Source of the DNA: DATELY01 sp035276085 | GTDB taxonomy: Bacteria > Pseudomonadota > Gammaproteobacteria > Steroidobacterales > Steroidobacteraceae | Length of the DNA: 27,906 bases | Direction: 5' to 3' | NCBI GenBank assembly: GCA_035276085.1 | Contig: DATELY010000155.1 | Coordinates: forward strand, 1 to 27,906 | Shown: one piece after another, positions 25,441-27,906 of the stretch | Layout: every line of letters starts with the position of its first letter | How positions within the stretch are numbered: position 1 is the first letter of the stretch | Notes under the pieces: model-generated | Database searches by the model: none | Told to the model about the DNA's origin: nothing | What the model saw: only the letters and a program-made list of their open reading frames with translations | Made by a program: the position numbers and the translations under genes

Positions 25441-25472
25441 AGCGGAAAAACCGGTGTTTTCGGCTCTGAAAA
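25441..25472. promoter_or_regulatory. Candidate HipB operator palindromes
   Basis: Just upstream of hipB, 25443-25462 reads CGGAAAAACCGGTGTTTTCG, an imperfect palindrome with 8 of 10 base pairs matched around ACCGGT. Overlapping it, TTTTC at 25457-25461 and GAAAA at 25468-25472 form a second inverted repeat with a 6-base spacer. Further GGAAA/TTTTC elements follow at 25490-25545. HipB in E. coli binds several inverted repeats in its own promoter; this arrangement fits that logic, with a different half site. Confidence 0.5.
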
Positions 25473-25723
25473 GCATACTAGGCCCGGTAGCGGAAATCGA
25501 TAAAGTTCTGCCTTTCAAGGTGGAATAGCGGCCATTTTCAGCTTTTCGAGGTAGATAGGCTGTCATATCTGTCGAGTGACGGGCCGTCCCAGAATGACCG
25601 GTCCTTCCTCGTTCTTCTCGCTCCGACACCCAAGCAGCTCCGAGCAGAAGCCCGGAGGAGATCCTGTCGCGCGCTGACCTTTTGCCCGATTCTGTTCGTG
25701 TCTCCTTCCATATAACCATTCAC

Positions 25724-26323
25724 ATGCCCCCTAAATCGCAACCCATCGCACTGCGCGTCGAATTGCTGAACATCGAACCGCTGATCTGGCGGCGCATCGT
25801 TGTCTCGAATCAGTGGACGCTCGCAGCGCTTCATAACTATTTGCAGTGGGTGATGGGCTGGCAGGACTCACATGCGCACGAGTTTCGAGTTGGCGATCAC
25901 TGCATCGCGCCCGACTGGTGGATCGCAGAGATCCGTCTAGGTGATCGGTTCAAGAGTTATCAGGATGAGCGGCGTGCATCCGTTGCCGCGGTCGTTCGCG
26001 AGCTGGGCGTTCGAGGTGAATTCACATACCACTACGACATGGGCGACGACTGGATTCATCGCATCATCATCGAACCCGTGCTGCCGAAATGGACCGATCT
26101 CGAGCTGCGTACGCCTCTATGCATCGCTGGCGAGAACGCTTGCCCGCCGGAGGACGTCGGTGGTCCGCACGGCTATCAGCACTTTCTTGAATGCATCCGT
26201 GGTGAGAACAGTCCCGAGCACGAAGACATGCTGCGCTGGGTGGGTGGCGTTTTCGATCCGAAAGGATTCGATCTGAATCGCTTGAACCGTGATTGGCGGC
26301 CGGGTCGTCGCGGGCAACGTTGA
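25724..26323 (+). CDS. pRiA4b ORF-3-like protein
   Basis: The 199-residue protein matches the plasmid pRiA4b ORF-3 family. Near the start it has ALRVELLNIEPLIWRRIVV, a family hallmark. It continues with LAALHNYLQWVMGWQDSHAHEF, where the Trp and His are conserved (split here as LHNYLQWVMGW and HAHEF). Then come FTYHYDMGDDWIHRI, CIAGENACPPEDVGG and GYQHFLECI. Function is unknown; members occur on plasmids, next to transposase genes and in chromosomes. No signal peptide or membrane segment is present. ATG 25724 starts just before the conserved part. It diverges from hipBA across 292 bases and ends 7 bases from the opposing membrane-protein gene. Confidence 0.88.
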   Translation: MPPKSQPIALRVELLNIEPLIWRRIVVSNQWTLAALHNYLQWVMGWQDSHAHEFRVGDHCIAPDWWIAEIRLGDRFKSYQDERRASVAAVVRELGVRGEFTYHYDMGDDWIHRIIIEPVLPKWTDLELRTPLCIAGENACPPEDVGGPHGYQHFLECIRGENSPEHEDMLRWVGGVFDPKGFDLNRLNRDWRPGRRGQR

Positions 26324-26330
26324 TGATGCG

Positions 26331-26873
26331 TCACGTACGTCGACCTCCTTCTCGAACGCTGATGTAGATTGAATCGGCTCGGCTCAATGCTGGTGCGTGC
26401 TCACACAAACAGCTGCACTTCGGCGCGAAGTCCTTCTCAGTGATCGGGACATCTGGCGGGCCGGGCCATCGAATGAGTATTGAGGCCGCGAGGACGAGGA
26501 GGCTTGCCCAGAAGAAGCCATGTTCTCGGTTCACCCAATCTTGCCCAGTACCCCTCCACCTCGAAATGGTCGGTGGATAGTGTGTCCTGCTCCAGAACTC
26601 CTCGTACGTCTTCGACTCCGTGATGCTCGTCGCCACCATGCCGCCACACATTCCCGCAAGTACGAGGAGTGCAAAAGCAGCATAAAGCAGATACTGATTG
26701 CCGATCAGGGAGCTGACTACCCAGCCCGAATCCTTGGACGCGAGTAGCGTTGCAACACCTCCCGCAAACGACAAATAGATTCCGATATGAAACTTCGTGT
26801 AGTCATACAAGCGCTCTAGTCGCTTGTCCTCTGCTGCCGGCGTTCTTGGATAAGCGGCTGATGGGGTCCTCAT
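26331..26873 (-). CDS. Small membrane protein of unknown function
   Basis: The 180-residue product begins with a charged segment (PAAEDKRLERLYDYTKFH) and has three hydrophobic helices at about 32-50, 61-85 and 117-135. A polar stretch with many Tyr, Trp and Arg lies between helices 2 and 3 (EFWSRTHYPPT), and the tail contains three Cys-type residues (CSCLCEH). I do not recognise the family. ATG 26873 is chosen because the preceding open frame is low in protein-like features and would overlap the divergent gene. Use of bases is less GC-biased than in the arn genes, which may mean recent acquisition. Confidence that it is a real gene is moderate. Confidence 0.55.
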   Translation of the reverse strand: MRTPSAAYPRTPAAEDKRLERLYDYTKFHIGIYLSFAGGVATLLASKDSGWVVSSLIGNQYLLYAAFALLVLAGMCGGMVATSITESKTYEEFWSRTHYPPTISRWRGTGQDWVNREHGFFWASLLVLAASILIRWPGPPDVPITEKDFAPKCSCLCEHAPALSRADSIYISVREGGRRT

Positions 26874-26941
26874 GTTGCAGAACTCGCGGCGAAGTGCGTG
26901 ACTGTTTGGCGCATGTACGAGATGCCGTTGGCATAGGAGTG

Positions 26942-27451
26942 ATGGCCACGGCAGGAAAGCCACCCGGAGTGATCATTCCCGCCGAACTACCGGCATCCTT
27001 TCTCTCTTTCAGCCCAACCGTCAAGGTTGAAGTCAGCACTGCAACGATAGTGAAGGAATCAATCGATCACGCGATCGAAGTCGCAAAAGCCCGGTTGACT
27101 CTCAGTCTCTTCCTCGGTGGCACGGTGACCGTCACCGGTTTGCGATTCATTCCAAATCCCCGAAACGGTTCTTTCTTGCCGCCGCCCCATCCCGGTCGGT
27201 GCGATCTCATGCTGAAGCACCGCTATACGTCGGTGTTCATGTACCAGGCTGCTGCGCTAGCTGAGGTTTCCTCGCGGAGCGCAGAGCTTACAGCGATGAC
27301 ATTCCTTGATTTCGAGCGCGCAGAACAATCCCCGTACGCGAAGATTCTCCGCATCGAAGTCATATGCGACGGTTTTTTCCTCCTGTCGCCGTCTAAACAA
27401 CAAAGTAGAGAAACCTGTTGCGCTGCGGCGGCGTTGAGCTGGCGCCGCTAA
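26942..27451 (+). CDS. Hypothetical protein
   Basis: From ATG 26942 the product is 169 residues with a balanced composition, unlike a shadow frame: VKVEVSTATIVKESIDHAIE, then a hydrophobic segment LTLSLFLGGTVTVTG, and later MLKHRYTSVFMYQAAALAEV. An AGGAG lies only 2 bases before the ATG, too close to be ideal. The frame stays open further upstream, but that part overlaps the opposite-strand gene. No known domain is recognised and no signal peptide is evident. It lies 36 bases before the next secreted-protein gene on the same strand, so the two may be co-transcribed. Codon use looks less GC-rich than the window average. Confidence 0.5.
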   Translation: MATAGKPPGVIIPAELPASFLSFSPTVKVEVSTATIVKESIDHAIEVAKARLTLSLFLGGTVTVTGLRFIPNPRNGSFLPPPHPGRCDLMLKHRYTSVFMYQAAALAEVSSRSAELTAMTFLDFERAEQSPYAKILRIEVICDGFFLLSPSKQQSRETCCAAAALSWRR

Positions 27452-27487
27452 TTGTGCTGTTCCTCACACCGAAAGGGAGCAAGAGCA

Positions 27488-27906
27488 ATGAAATCAATAT
27501 CTAGCAACATGTTCTGCTGCGTGATGATGGGCGTGATGCTTACGGCTGCAACTACCGAGGCCGTAGCCCAGAAGAATGCTTTATCGGCCGCCACCATGAT
27601 CATCGAATACAACTCCTCGGCTGAAGACATCGGGGTTCAGTTCTTTCTCGACAGCGAGGGTTGGCAGCAGGTCGAGATTTTCGATCCGCGTGGCCAGGTG
27701 ATCTTCCACGCGGACACACGAGGGCGCCTCACACAGCAGGGCGGAGGCACCGAGCTGTTCCTGGAAAGTGTGGAGCCGCCAATCGCCGCCCTGTCTTTCG
27801 CGACATTTTTTAATCGCTTCCCAGAGGGTATCTATAAGTTCCAGGGCCGTGACAGGGACGGGAATCTGCTCAAAGGTCAGGCGAAGTTCACCCACGCTAT
27901 TCCGGC
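27488..27906 (+). CDS. Secreted protein, partial at the right edge
   Basis: The frame starts at ATG 27488 and is still open at the window end, giving at least 139 residues. The N-terminus is a signal peptide (MKSISSNMFCCVMMGVML, then TEAVAQ with a likely cut after AVAQ). The mature part has beta-rich features, for example GVQFFLDSEGWQQVEIFDP, GTELFLESVEP, and RFPEGIYKFQGRDRDG. From memory this resembles a family of exported proteins with an immunoglobulin/fibronectin type III-like domain in the C-terminal part. The visible region would be the N-terminal half of such a protein. Ribosome site GGGAG lies about 11 bases upstream. Function is not known. Confidence 0.75.
   Translation, partial: MKSISSNMFCCVMMGVMLTAATTEAVAQKNALSAATMIIEYNSSAEDIGVQFFLDSEGWQQVEIFDPRGQVIFHADTRGRLTQQGGGTELFLESVEPPIAALSFATFFNRFPEGIYKFQGRDRDGNLLKGQAKFTHAIP

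Noticed and set aside
25432..25719. N-terminal extension of hipB to 25719
   Set aside because: The extension crosses the palindromic control region and lacks family features; ATG 25431 gives a normal antitoxin length.
1..27906. CRISPR arrays, tRNA or rRNA genes, insertion sequences
   Set aside because: I saw no regularly spaced direct repeats, no cloverleaf-like conserved arms, no transposase and no rRNA-like stretch anywhere in the window.

Overview
The window is GC-rich, densely coded Gram-negative DNA. It carries a lipid A aminoarabinose (arn) operon, outer-membrane lipoproteins, a tripartite RND efflux pump and a DgkA of the proteobacterial type. Together these point to a gammaproteobacterium, perhaps an environmental lineage near Xanthomonadales/Nevskiales/Steroidobacter. 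That placement is an inference from gene content and style; no marker gene is present.

Layout. Positions 1-1630 look degraded: no convincing gene in the first 314 bases, then an alpha/beta hydrolase broken by a frameshift near 914-921 and a PIN-domain toxin lacking its N-terminal half. At 1737-8082 there is an outer-membrane barrel protein followed by an RND efflux operon (outer-membrane lipoprotein, lipoprotein adaptor, inner-membrane pump). At 8137-10505 two unlike PAP2 phosphatases diverge from each other, and the second is followed by diacylglycerol kinase. At 10492-16043 lies a bidirectional envelope-glycan block: two paralogous CDP-glycerol-transferase-like proteins at its edges, and between them an LpxL-like acyltransferase with an altered catalytic motif, a GT4 glycosyltransferase and a polysaccharide deacetylase. 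At 16631-23764 lies a tightly overlapping arn operon in the order arnT, one small flippase gene, arnB, arnC, arnA formyltransferase, arnA dehydrogenase, arnD. ArnA, one bifunctional protein in enterobacteria, is here two genes. Facing the end of the operon is a hipBA toxin-antitoxin module (25431-23835) with palindromic DNA upstream of hipB. The last 2.2 kb hold a pRiA4b ORF-3-like protein and three poorly characterised genes, the last one cut by the window edge.

How the genes could work together. The arn genes make undecaprenyl-phosphate-L-Ara4N, flip it and transfer it to lipid A. DgkA recycles diacylglycerol, and PAP2 enzymes remove phosphates from lipids or prenyl carriers, so 8-24 kb reads as an envelope-modification neighbourhood. 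The least explained part is the five-gene block at 10.5-16 kb. It combines a TagF-like transferase pair, a GT4, a carbohydrate deacetylase and an acyltransferase, and may build or decorate a surface glycan or glycolipid that I cannot match to a named pathway.
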